Origin: SZUA-309 sp965232595
Lineage (GTDB): Bacteria; Pseudomonadota; Gammaproteobacteria; Pseudomonadales; Azotimanducaceae
Direction of reading: 5' to 3'
Assembly (NCBI GenBank): GCA_965232595.1
Contig: OZ246983.1
Span: 496,001 to 560,000, forward strand
DNA: 64,000 nucleotides
The notes under the pieces were generated by a model. It saw only the letters and a program-made list of their open reading frames with translations, searched no databases and was not told the DNA's origin. Below are positions 50,703 to 58,520 of this stretch, in pieces. The position numbers were made by a program, and so were the translations under genes. Numbering within the stretch: position 1 is the stretch's first letter; each line of letters begins with the position of its first letter.

Positions 50703-51635
50703 TCAAAGTTCTTCCACTGAGAGCCCTTCGTGCTCAACAAGTTCCGCGATGGCTTCCTCGAAAAGCGCCCGCGCATGCGCTGAGATCAGCCGCAGGCGTG
50801 CGTGCAGCGCTCGATCCGCCGGATCCAGATCCTCGCACTCCATGCTGTAGCGCTCGAAGGCGCTGATATCCATCACCAGCTGGGCGATGTGGTTCGGGCA
50901 CTCGCACTGCAGGTTGGGCGCCATGGCCGCGAGCTGAGCGACGGTCTCCGCTGAAAAACGCTGCGCCGGCAGGCCTTCACGATCGATCAGATCGATCAGC
51001 GACACCCCGCTGGACACTACCTCTAGGTTTCGCAGCAGCTCCGCGGGCGTCGCTGAGTTCTTCAGGCAGACCACGCCGCCATCCATCAGCGTTCGCAGCG
51101 TCTTCTGGTTGGCAAAGCCGTACACCACCACTACCCGGGGGAACTGATCCCGGCGCAGCTGAATCAACCTGGCCACCTCGTCGCCGGGCAGGGTCGGTAA
51201 CTCAACCATCAACGCGCAGCTTTCCGCCTCCGGCACGTCCGGACCGGCAAGCCAGCCAGCGGCTTCTGCCGGAACAAACTCGATCTGCCTGCCTGCCGTG
51301 TGACCAGCCAGGCGGGTGGGCAGCCCTTCGCCGACCACGAGCGCGCGGTCCAGCTCCATTGCCGGAGCCGTTTCCCGGTTTGCACCGAGGCGTTCACGCA
51401 AGGCATCGTCCGTCATCCCAGCCAGCATGCTGATCTGGTGCCCCTGGCGGACGAGATCCCGGAGCAGGCACAGCCGGTCAACCTGCGCCTGGGAATAGAG
51501 GCGTCGGCCCGAATCGGTCCTGATCGGCTCGATCGCGTGATAGCGGCTTTCCCACTTGCGCAGGGTGTGGCTGGTGATACCTGTCAGCTGCGTCACCGCG
51601 CCGATCGGCATTTCGACTTCTGATGGGTTGGCCAT
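50703..51635 (-). CDS. MerR family transcriptional regulator
   Basis: The 310-residue protein has a MerR winged helix at the N-terminus (MPIGAVTQLTGITSHTLRKWESRYHAIEPIRTDSGRRLYSQAQVDRLCLLRDLVRQGHQI). This is the MlrA/LitR-type with TLRKWE. The large C-terminal part (ALMVELPTLPGDEVARLIQLRRDQFPRVVVVYGFANQKTLRTLMDGGVVCLK) has a cobalamin-domain-like alternating alpha/beta pattern but no DxHxxG cobalamin motif. Homologues such as LitR control photolyase and stress genes, and a photolyase-like gene is 1.2 kb away. TGTCTA boxes in the upstream gap may be its own operator. Confidence 0.9.
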   Translation of the reverse strand: MANPSEVEMPIGAVTQLTGITSHTLRKWESRYHAIEPIRTDSGRRLYSQAQVDRLCLLRDLVRQGHQISMLAGMTDDALRERLGANRETAPAMELDRALVVGEGLPTRLAGHTAGRQIEFVPAEAAGWLAGPDVPEAESCALMVELPTLPGDEVARLIQLRRDQFPRVVVVYGFANQKTLRTLMDGGVVCLKNSATPAELLRNLEVVSSGVSLIDLIDREGLPAQRFSAETVAQLAAMAPNLQCECPNHIAQLVMDISAFERYSMECEDLDPADRALHARLRLISAHARALFEEAIAELVEHEGLSVEEL

Positions 51636-51684
51636 GATTGTTCCGTTTCCGGGCAGGCCGGTCGTTGGCCCGCGTCGGCATCAG

Positions 51685-51731
51685 TTTAGACAAGGGATGC
51701 GCCAGACCAAAGTCTGTCTAACGCGTGTCTA
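51685..51731. promoter_or_regulatory. cluster of TGTCTA boxes upstream of merR
   Basis: TTTAGACA at 51685-51692 is an inverted copy. TGTCTA at 51715-51720 and again at 51726-51731 are direct copies with an 11-base period, about one helical turn. A further TGTCTA lies at 52603-52608, just upstream of the start of the small membrane protein gene (52592). This could be the operator of the MerR protein. Confidence 0.5.
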
Positions 51732-51739
51732 GAGAGAGC

Positions 51740-51788
51740 GGGTGGACGCCCCGAGTTTGGGAGAGAGAGGAGGCCAGGGCGTCCACCC
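51740..51788. terminator. 12-bp stem hairpin with GA-repeat loop after the HiPIP gene
   Basis: GGGTGGACGCCC (51740-51751) pairs perfectly with GGGCGTCCACCC (51777-51788) around a 25-base loop containing TTTGGGAGAGAGAGGAGG. On the minus strand it begins 12 bases after the HiPIP stop and may end or protect that transcript. No T run is present. The loop resembles that of the hairpin at 47382-47428. Confidence 0.6.
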
Positions 51789-51800
51789 TGAACTGAAGAT

Positions 51801-52118
51801 TCAGCCGCGGCCGACCCAGGCGCTGCACCAACCGGCGCCGACAACAAGCCGACCGGGAATGGCTGTGCAGGTGCCTACCCCTTCGCCGGTTTCGACGTAG
51901 AGCGCGCAGCTCGCGCAGTTCTGCGCATCGCCGCCAGGACCCGCTTTCTTCGGGTGCTGCGCGGGGTCCACCGTCGACGCATCTTCCACGTAGTTCAGGG
52001 CCACGGCGATGGGCTCATCGACGCCGAGCAACGTGTTCTCAGCGGCGATCAAGCGGCCGCCGAAGGCCGCCGCGGACGTGGCCAGCAGCGACTTCTTGAG
52101 CAAGTGTCTTCTATTCAT
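51801..52118 (-). CDS. high-potential iron-sulfur protein (HiPIP)
   Basis: The 105-residue protein has a twin-arginine leader (MNRRHLLKKSLLATSAAAFGG) and a HiPIP-type cysteine pattern near the C-terminus: CASC, then 13 residues to Cys in GTCTAIPG, then CSAW, matching the four ligands of a 4Fe-4S cubane. HiPIPs are small periplasmic electron carriers of high redox potential. AGGAGATTCGTG precedes the ATG at 52118. Longer readings upstream are Arg-rich and unlike the family. Neighbours are merR downstream and small DUF genes upstream, all leftward. Confidence 0.88.
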   Translation of the reverse strand: MNRRHLLKKSLLATSAAAFGGRLIAAENTLLGVDEPIAVALNYVEDASTVDPAQHPKKAGPGGDAQNCASCALYVETGEGVGTCTAIPGRLVVGAGWCSAWVGRG

Positions 52119-52164
52119 CACGAATCTCCTTTCTGCGCGCCTTTCCTGCGCCTCTTTCCTGCGC

Positions 52165-52452
52165 CTAGTGGCGCACGCTGAGCGGTTGGTCATGAAAGAC
52201 CGGGCTACCGACCGCCGCCTCGTCGTCGGCGACCCGCTGCCGAAGCACCGCGTCGCGAACACCACAGCGATGCAGTAATTGATGCACCTCGCCGAGGCTT
52301 CTGAAGCGCAGCGTTTTGCCTCGCCAGTGCCGCAGCAGACCCGCTCCGGACCCGGAAACCACTTCGACCACGTAATCCCGACAGCCGTCAGAGACGATTC
52401 GCGCCTGCATCGGCTGCGCTGACGCTGCCTGCTTCAGTTGCCGCGGGGTCAT
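52165..52452 (-). CDS. DUF6482-like small protein
   Basis: A 95-residue protein: QARIVSDGCRDYVVEVVSGSGAGLLRHWRGKTLRFRSLGEVHQLLHRCGVRDAVLRQRVADDEAAV. The order Y-x-V-E-V, LL, the RS-L-x-E-V helix and a late D-E matches my memory of the DUF6482 family of gammaproteobacteria. The start at 52452 overlaps the stop of the small membrane protein gene as ATGA. The function is unknown. Confidence 0.6.
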   Translation of the reverse strand: MTPRQLKQAASAQPMQARIVSDGCRDYVVEVVSGSGAGLLRHWRGKTLRFRSLGEVHQLLHRCGVRDAVLRQRVADDEAAVGSPVFHDQPLSVRH

Positions 52453-52592
52453 ACCAGCCACCCCCCGATCACCACCCCGGTGGAGACCAATACGGCCGCC
52501 ATCAGGTAAATCGATGTAGTGGGCTCATAGCGCAGCGCTCTGGCGGCAACTCGGGCCTGAAGGGGATAACCATGTCGTCGACGATCTTTCAT
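52449..52592 (-). CDS. 47-residue single-TM protein
   Basis: A short protein with a basic N-terminus (MKDRRRHGYPLQARVAARALRYEP) and one transmembrane helix (SIYLMAAVLVSTGVVIGGWLV). AAGAGAA precedes the ATG at 52592. A longer reading from TTG at 52661 is possible, but the TTGACA there looks like a -35 box. It overlaps the DUF6482-like gene by 4 bases and leads the leftward HiPIP run. The function is unknown. Confidence 0.6.
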   Translation of the reverse strand: MKDRRRHGYPLQARVAARALRYEPTTSIYLMAAVLVSTGVVIGGWLV

Positions 52593-52790
52593 TTCTCTTG
52601 CGTGTCTAGCTTGTTTCGATTTAGCGAGGCGCATCTTCCAATGAATTCTATTCTTTGTCAACTATTATCTTCTACATTTCGGCGATTTCCGCACACTTAT
52701 ATAGATATATATTGGACATAGTCTCTATTTCTTGCCATAGTCCACCTCGTGTCGAACCTTTAACTGAGAACACCCAGGTAGCCCACCACC
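52593..52790. promoter_or_regulatory. AT-rich divergent promoter region
   Basis: This is the most AT-rich stretch of the window, with TTATATAGATATATATTGG near 52697. On the minus strand a perfect -35 TTGACA lies at 52661-52656, with a weak -10 (GAAGAT) 17 bases on. On the plus strand TTGGAC (52712-52717) is 18 bases from CATAGT (52736-52741) and may serve the photolyase-like gene. Confidence 0.45.
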
Positions 52791-54281
52791 ATGAACGAAC
52801 TCCTGTTACTCACAGGCACACAGCTGTTCGCCGCCCGGCACCTGCCGCCGCCCAGCCAGGGCCTCACCGTGCTGATGAGCGAAAGTCAGAGCCTCTGCAA
52901 CCGACTGCCCTTTCATCAGCAGAAGCTCGGCTTCGTGCTGTCCGCCATGCGGGAGCACGCTAAAGAGCTCCGTAAGGCCGGCTACAAAGTGCGCTACCAC
53001 CCGCTGGAGGAGAATCGGGACTTCCTGGACATCCTGCGGGCGACCCTTGTCGACATTGAGGCCAGGCGCCTGCTTCACTTTGCTTCCGAGGACGCAACGC
53101 TCGACGCCCGGATTGCGCGGGTGGCTGACGATTTGAGCTGCCCACGCCAGGAACTGCCGAGCCCGATGTTTCTGCTCGACGAAGCCACGGTGGACGACTA
53201 CTTTCAGCGCGCGAGCAAGCCGCGAATGGCAGGCTTCTACAAGGCACAGCGCCTGCGACTGAACCTGCTCGTGGAGAGCGGCAAACCGCTGGGCGGCAAG
53301 TGGAGCTTCGATGAGAGCAATCGGCGCAAGCTGCCGAAAGATCAGGCCGTGCCCTTGCCCCCCAACTTCAAAGTCAGCAACACGACCCGCGAGTGCCTCG
53401 AGATGGTCGCGGAAACGTTCAGCAGCCATCCAGGCCGCGCCACCGATCTCTGGCTGCCTACCGATCGGGCCGGTGCCCTCGCCTGGCTGGATACCTTTCT
53501 CGAGGAGCGGCTGATCGGTTTCGGCACCTTCGAAGATGCGATTTCGAGCCGCTCCCCTACTCTGTTCCACAGCACGCTGTCACCGTTTCTGAATGTCGGC
53601 CTGATCACGCCTGACGAGGTTGTCGCCCGCGCGATGGAAGCAGCCGATGCGCAGCAGGTGCCGCTGAACGATCTGGAAGGCTTCATCCGTCAGGTGGTCG
53701 GCTGGCGGGAATTCATCCGCGGCGCTTACCGACAGCATGGCGAGACCATGCGCAACCGGAACGTCTGGGGTGGCACCCGCGAGCTGGCGGACTCCTGGAA
53801 CGACGCGGCAACGGGGTTGCCGCCGCTTGATGCGGCGCTGCGCACGAATCTCGACTACGGCTGGAATCATCACATCGAGCGGCTGATGGTGATCGCCAAC
53901 CTGATGAACCTGGCCGAGATTCACCCGCAGGCCGTCTACCGCTTCTTCATGGCCAACTACATCGACGCCTACGACTGGGTGATGGTGCCGAACGTATTCG
54001 GCATGGGGCTCACGTCCGACGGCGGGATCTTCACCAGCAAGCCGTACATCTGCGGCTCCAACTACATCCGCAAGATGAGCGACCACAAGAACGGCGACTG
54101 GGCAGACGTGATGGACGGCCTCTACTGGCGTTTTGTCAGCAAGCACCGACAGATCCTCGCCCGCAATCCCAGGCTGGCCATGATCACCCGGGTGCTGGAC
54201 AAGATGGACCAGAAGCGCCTGCGGCACCTTGCCGAGCGAGCGGAGGCATTCATCAGCGAGCACACGCGGAGCGCTGCCTGA
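52791..54281 (+). CDS. cryptochrome/photolyase family protein (deoxyribodipyrimidine photolyase-related)
   Basis: A 496-residue FAD protein of the bacterial CryPro/FeS-BCP group, which repairs UV photoproducts such as (6-4) lesions using light. Marks include the N-terminal LLLTGTQLFAARHLP with FVLSAMREHAKELRKAGYKVRYH, and the FAD domain ERLIGFGTFEDAIS, GFIRQVVGWREFIRGAY, NLMNLAEIHPQAVYRFFMANYIDAYDWVMVPNVFGMG, then SKPYICGSNYIRKMS. The Fe-S ligands of PhrB lie soon after that point as MSDYCxxC; here the text is MSDHKNGDW, so the cluster is probably absent. It overlaps the SDR gene by one base and diverges from the HiPIP run. Confidence 0.9.
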   Translation: MNELLLLTGTQLFAARHLPPPSQGLTVLMSESQSLCNRLPFHQQKLGFVLSAMREHAKELRKAGYKVRYHPLEENRDFLDILRATLVDIEARRLLHFASEDATLDARIARVADDLSCPRQELPSPMFLLDEATVDDYFQRASKPRMAGFYKAQRLRLNLLVESGKPLGGKWSFDESNRRKLPKDQAVPLPPNFKVSNTTRECLEMVAETFSSHPGRATDLWLPTDRAGALAWLDTFLEERLIGFGTFEDAISSRSPTLFHSTLSPFLNVGLITPDEVVARAMEAADAQQVPLNDLEGFIRQVVGWREFIRGAYRQHGETMRNRNVWGGTRELADSWNDAATGLPPLDAALRTNLDYGWNHHIERLMVIANLMNLAEIHPQAVYRFFMANYIDAYDWVMVPNVFGMGLTSDGGIFTSKPYICGSNYIRKMSDHKNGDWADVMDGLYWRFVSKHRQILARNPRLAMITRVLDKMDQKRLRHLAERAEAFISEHTRSAA

Positions 54282-54994
54282 TGCGCCGGCTCATGGTCAT
54301 CGGCGCCGGTGGCGGCATCGGCGCCGCGCTGGTCGACGCGCTGGCAGCGCGGCCCGACGTCGATCTCGTCTGCGCGGTGCATCGCCGGCCGGTCAGCAGC
54401 ACCAGCGCCAAGGTCCGCTGGGTGGAGGCGGCACTCGAGAACACCGACACGATCTGCAATGCTGCACACGAGATGGTCACCGACGGCGGTCTGGACGGCG
54501 TCATCGTCGCCACCGGCCTTCTGCACGATGCCTGCCTGCGACCGGAAAAGTCCCTTCGCGATCTGACGGACAGCAAGCTCATGAGCGCCTACGTCAGCAA
54601 CGCCGCCAGCCCTCTGCTGCTGATCGCCGAGCTGAAGCCTCTGCTGAAACGAGCCAACGTGTCGTTCGTCTGCCTGCTATCCGCCCAGATCGGCAGTATC
54701 GGCGACAACCGGCTGGGCGGCTGGTACGGCTACCGAATGGCCAAGGCGGCGCTGAACATGGGCATCCGCACGGCGGCCATTGAGCTGGATCGGGAACGGA
54801 TCGATACCCGGCTGCTGGCTGTGCACCCGGGAACCACTCGGACCAACCTCTCTCGGCCCTTCGTCCAACGGCGGCGGAGCGCGGTCGCCACGGCTGAAGA
54901 GACTGCCTTGCGACTTCTCGAACTGCTCGAGGGTGCGACCACCATCGAGAACGGTGCGTTTCTGCACTGGGATGGGACGCCGATCCCCTGGTAG
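54281..54994 (+). CDS. SDR family oxidoreductase (CsgA-like)
   Basis: A 237-residue short-chain dehydrogenase with VIGAGGGIGAALVDAL (glycine-rich motif), an Asp/Asn-poor active-site stretch LLSAQIGSIGDNRLGGWYGYRMAKAALNMG (Ser and YxxxK present), and LLAVHPGTTRTNL. It is of the C-factor or CsgA-like branch common beside photolyase-like genes. Its start overlaps the photolyase-like stop (TGATG), so translation is coupled. The substrate is unknown. A 25-base gap separates it from the convergent MBL gene. Confidence 0.9.
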   Translation: MRRLMVIGAGGGIGAALVDALAARPDVDLVCAVHRRPVSSTSAKVRWVEAALENTDTICNAAHEMVTDGGLDGVIVATGLLHDACLRPEKSLRDLTDSKLMSAYVSNAASPLLLIAELKPLLKRANVSFVCLLSAQIGSIGDNRLGGWYGYRMAKAALNMGIRTAAIELDRERIDTRLLAVHPGTTRTNLSRPFVQRRRSAVATAEETALRLLELLEGATTIENGAFLHWDGTPIPW

Positions 54995-55018
54995 AGGGTG
55001 CCAGCGAACCAACCTACT

Positions 55019-56482
55019 TCAGAAGCGCGACTCAATTGTTTTGACCTGCCACTCGTGCTTGGCCTCATTCATCGTGGCACAGAGAATCTTTTCGCCATCG
55101 GTGCGAACATTGACAAGGCCGTATACCAAACCGCTGACGAGCTTCGTGTTTTCCAGTCGAGAAGTGCGTGTCCGCTTGATACCACCCGCCATGGTAGTTC
55201 GGTGTTTTACACTGATCCGGCCGGGAGAAACCGTTTCCACCTCCGAGCCGGTAGTCACCTCGGCGCTGATAGCATCAGCCAGCTTGATACTTCGCGCCAG
55301 CTCGGTGGAGTAGATGAGTGGCGAGACGAGATCATCGTCTTTGATTTCCATATGGCCCGTGGTGGCACTCGCGGCGATGATACTGGGACGAGGATGGTCA
55401 TGACCTTCGTTGTCGCCTGACGAGATCACCGTCACAGCTGGAGCCATGGCACTCATGAACTCGTATGAAACATCTTCACTCCCGTGGTGACAGGCTTTCG
55501 CCACATCACACTGGAACTCGATCCGGTCCCCTTCATAGTCTTCGAGCAGCGCCTGCTGCGCTTTCGTATTCAGATCGCCAGTCAACAGCACCCGAGAACG
55601 GCCATAGTCCACCCTCAGCAGGATGCTGTTGCCGTTAGTGTTCTGACTGTTGCCACCAAGACTACGCAGTGCAGGCTTACCACTCACCTCGTACTCAACG
55701 GGACCCAGCACCCGCACAGCAACATCTGAGTCGACCCCGTCAAAACCAGGCAGGTAGACGTCCACATGGCTTAGCCTATGCACCGGTGTCGGTGCCCCGC
55801 TCTTTTTTCTGGCCTCAAACACACGCTCGATGAACTTAGCCCACTCGCCTTGCAGCTTTGGGCCAGAGCCACTTCCCAAAGACCGCTGAACCGAGGCCCT
55901 GTCCTCGAGCAACCTTGTGAGGTACCACTGATTGCCTACTTTCCTCTTGGTGCCGAGATTGCGGCCGCCGTCTTTCCACCACGACACACCCGCGTGATAG
56001 AACGCTTCGATGTTAATGTCCGAGATGTCGAGTTCATGCGACTCATCCGGATTCAGCAAGTCCCACAGCCCGCCGTAGTGATCACCGTCATTGTGGGATG
56101 CAATGAGTGCATCAATTTCGATTGAGTTGCGCCCGTAGTCCCGCTTGAACTTCCAGTCAACGAAGTCGGCCGCGTTCTTGCCGGAGTCCTGCCGCGCACG
56201 CGCCCATCCACCGTCGATAAGAATATGGCGATGATCCGGTGTGCGAATGAGCACACCGTCTCCCTGGCCGACATCAATGAAGTAGAACTCGAGAAGGGAG
56301 GCCCCACCAAGATCACGTCTGTGCACATAACCGGTGACACCTCGAGCCTTGACCTTACGCCAAGTGCCGCTACCAGTAAGGGTGCTCACCCTATCGCCCC
56401 AAAGTAGTTCGATGTGGTCGCCGGTCCCACCAGCACCGAAAAAGAGTCTCGCGGTATCAGAGCTTATGTAGTCGATAGCCAT
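55019..56482 (-). CDS. ComEC/Rec2-like MBL-fold hydrolase with N-terminal SH3-like domain
   Basis: The 487-residue protein starts with an SH3-like segment (HIELLWGDRVSTLTGSGTWRKVKARGVTGYVHRRDL, residues 22-57) and then a metallo-beta-lactamase domain: FYFIDVGQGDGVLIRTPDHRHILIDGG and ALIASHNDGDHYGG, with metal ligands at His130, Asp132, Asp134 and His135. Further ligands lie in VLLTGDLNTKAQQALL and VAKACHHGSEDVSYEFM. The pattern is that of the nuclease-like domain of ComEC, here without membrane helices. It may cut nucleic acid or cyclic or small phosphodiesters. A MAGNIS gene lies upstream on the same strand at 56684, with a 202-base gap. Confidence 0.87.
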   Translation of the reverse strand: MAIDYISSDTARLFFGAGGTGDHIELLWGDRVSTLTGSGTWRKVKARGVTGYVHRRDLGGASLLEFYFIDVGQGDGVLIRTPDHRHILIDGGWARARQDSGKNAADFVDWKFKRDYGRNSIEIDALIASHNDGDHYGGLWDLLNPDESHELDISDINIEAFYHAGVSWWKDGGRNLGTKRKVGNQWYLTRLLEDRASVQRSLGSGSGPKLQGEWAKFIERVFEARKKSGAPTPVHRLSHVDVYLPGFDGVDSDVAVRVLGPVEYEVSGKPALRSLGGNSQNTNGNSILLRVDYGRSRVLLTGDLNTKAQQALLEDYEGDRIEFQCDVAKACHHGSEDVSYEFMSAMAPAVTVISSGDNEGHDHPRPSIIAASATTGHMEIKDDDLVSPLIYSTELARSIKLADAISAEVTTGSEVETVSPGRISVKHRTTMAGGIKRTRTSRLENTKLVSGLVYGLVNVRTDGEKILCATMNEAKHEWQVKTIESRF

Positions 56483-56604
56483 CAGTTTCCCTCAGGTGAT
56501 TGAGCAACACCCGGGAACTGCAGGCTTGCAGGTTGGAGACTCCAGCCTGCAGGATGGGGGCCTTCCCGCACAAGACAGTATATCTGAGCACCCAGTGCGC
56601 CCAA

Positions 56605-56618
56605 GTGCAGATTTGTAC
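56605..56618 (+). repeat. 14-base element shared with 32281-32294
   Basis: GTGCAGATTTGTAC recurs here in the 202-base gap between the MBL gene start and the end of the MAGNIS copy 2 gene. The rest of the gap has a short inverted repeat around CAGGCTTGCAGGTTGGAGACTCCAGCCTGCAG near 56521, which could form a hairpin. It is a possible shared regulatory site. Confidence 0.35.
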
Positions 56619-56683
56619 TGGGCTCAGCAGTAGGAGCTTAGGGCACCCATATTGGCCCCTATATCTACTATCCGCAGAGCACG

Positions 56684-57478
56684 TCAGTTTTCTACGAAGT
56701 TATCCTGATCACCGATCACTTGATATCGGTGGACCCTTCCTCGCATGTTGCCCGCCCCAACGAGCCGGTCTCGGGTTGAAGCCAACGGCGTGTCATTGCG
56801 CCCGTTCGGCGGACGCCTTAAGACCGGCATATCGGACTCATCGACTGCGGCTTGGACCAGATGTTCATCAGCGAACACGTGGATGTTTTCATCCTCGGTG
56901 AGAGATGCATCCGGGTTGTCGACGTTGCGCACGGCTCCACCTGCCAGGCCTCTCCGTGCTCCGAGATAGCGCCAGGCTATGGATGGCGTCATCAATAGTA
57001 CAGTCACCTGATCATCCGAGTCGTTGCAGACCGCAACCTCGAAGTGCTTTCCGGCACAAAGCCAGTACGTCACTATCGGCCGTTGGAGAACCCCGGAAAC
57101 AGAGTTCGAAAGCAAAGCAGCAAGGTAGGCTTCACGCACTGTCACTTCAGGGTGTGGCACTTCTGGCCAATAAGAGCGTCCCTTACGGCCTTGCGCGTTG
57201 TTCGAGTGCAGGCCTCCAAACCAATGTGCATTGATGTGTGCCCGCTCTCGCTGGTGCAGGTTGTTAAAGTTGTTAGCGGCAGCATTGATAACGTTCAGGT
57301 GACTTGCTGGATTCGCTAGCGCCGCCGCGGTAGCGTTGCGAAACACCTGAGATAACCGCGGATTCGCAGCCCTGAGCTCCGCGATTGCGGCTGATACATC
57401 TTCGCCGGTGTAGAGCACCGCATCCAGCAATCGGAGAATCCGCCCCTTCGATATATTGCCTGCCATCGTATCTGGCAT
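56684..57478 (-). CDS. MAGNIS family protein, copy 2 (unrecognised family)
   Basis: A 264-residue soluble protein and clear paralogue of the protein at 37612-38367. The first 20 residues are identical although 10 of the 20 codons differ, so the peptide itself is conserved by selection. Also shared are HIN-x-HW-x-G, YWP, IVTYWLCAGKHFEVAVC and TPSIAWRYLGARR. The C-terminal third differs. The middle contains an extra Asn/Ala-rich helical part (VINAAANNFNNLHQ). GGAGGGAGACACACG precedes the chosen ATG at 57478; an in-frame start ten codons upstream is less likely because the paralogues agree from MPDT. The neighbours are the MBL protein and a divergent membrane protein. Confidence 0.8.
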   Translation of the reverse strand: MPDTMAGNISKGRILRLLDAVLYTGEDVSAAIAELRAANPRLSQVFRNATAAALANPASHLNVINAAANNFNNLHQRERAHINAHWFGGLHSNNAQGRKGRSYWPEVPHPEVTVREAYLAALLSNSVSGVLQRPIVTYWLCAGKHFEVAVCNDSDDQVTVLLMTPSIAWRYLGARRGLAGGAVRNVDNPDASLTEDENIHVFADEHLVQAAVDESDMPVLRRPPNGRNDTPLASTRDRLVGAGNMRGRVHRYQVIGDQDNFVEN

Positions 57479-57743
57479 CGTGTGTCTCCCTCCCTGTGGG
57501 ACTCCCAATTATTCATGATCGATTCGCAGCTGTCATCGATCCCGTGATGCGGCCTGTCAGCAGACGTTAGAGTGATTTGTCAGCAGCTTTAGACTGATAC
57601 CTGACCAACTCCGTCTTTCGCAGTGCATTAGTACACTGACGCTGGTCACCGCTGTCCTGCCAGCGACGCCAGATCTGGCATACTCGACGTCGCGGGCTGA
57701 AAGGGAGTTTCGCAGCTGGCTCAACCGTAAAAGAGGGCTCCAG

Positions 57744-58514
57744 ATGGCCGAAAACAACGTCTCAACTGAAGCAAGCGCCCGCGGGATACTGACAAGCACA
57801 CCCGATGAGCCGGTTGGTCTCGCCTCGCCGGACCAGGTTGAGCCGCAACCATTCCACATCTCAATGATCTTCGTATTTCTGTTCACGCTGTCTTACTGCG
57901 TACTGGGAGTCTGGCTCCTGTTTGACGGCTGGCTGAACAGCTTCTCGTCAGTTTACTGGCTATGGTCCATCGAACCCGAAGTGGGTATTCCGCCTATCTA
58001 CGAGCTGGCGATGATGTCACTGGTCGGATCGATTCTCGGATGCGGAACGTTGGATATCGTCTCCTTCCACAAGTACGTAGCCATAGAGAAGAAGTACGAC
58101 GTCGACCACATCTGGGGTTACTTCATCTCTCCGGTGCTGGCATCGATCATAGGCTTAATTGTCTTCGCGCTCTTTCAGAGCGGGCTGCTCATCTTCTCAG
58201 GCGGATTTTCGTCTGAATCAACTCCGACAACGGCAACACTGGGCTTCACCGCAGTTGGGTTCGTTGCCGGCTACAGCTGGCCGGATGCAGTGGCGAAGTT
58301 CCGCGATGTCTCAAAGAGCATCTTTCAGACGAACAAACGTGAAAAAAGCACTTCCACTGGATCTGTGGACGCGCCCACAACAAATGGGATTCAGCCAGTC
58401 ACTGATCAGTCGCCAGCAGATACTGTGCAAGGGGAAGGCGAGTCAGCAGAGCCGACGACGGTTTCAGGTGCAGTGCCAGCGTCTGAGACTGACCCAGGTA
58501 CCGCCCAGAGATAA
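57744..58514 (+). CDS. four-helix membrane protein with low-complexity tail
   Basis: The 256-residue protein has a soluble N-terminus of about 40 residues and four hydrophobic helices (ISMIFVFLFTLSYCVLGVWLLF, YELAMMSLVGSILGCGTL, ISPVLASIIGLIVFALFQSGLLIFSGG and TLGFTAVGFVAGYSW). A disordered tail rich in Ser, Thr, Pro and Glu follows. GGGCTCCAG precedes the ATG. The gap from the divergent MAGNIS copy 2 is 265 bases. It resembles the membrane proteins of the first MAGNIS locus in style, with no certain homology. The family is not recognised. Confidence 0.7.
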   Translation: MAENNVSTEASARGILTSTPDEPVGLASPDQVEPQPFHISMIFVFLFTLSYCVLGVWLLFDGWLNSFSSVYWLWSIEPEVGIPPIYELAMMSLVGSILGCGTLDIVSFHKYVAIEKKYDVDHIWGYFISPVLASIIGLIVFALFQSGLLIFSGGFSSESTPTTATLGFTAVGFVAGYSWPDAVAKFRDVSKSIFQTNKREKSTSTGSVDAPTTNGIQPVTDQSPADTVQGEGESAEPTTVSGAVPASETDPGTAQR

Positions 58515-58520
58515 CTCTAG

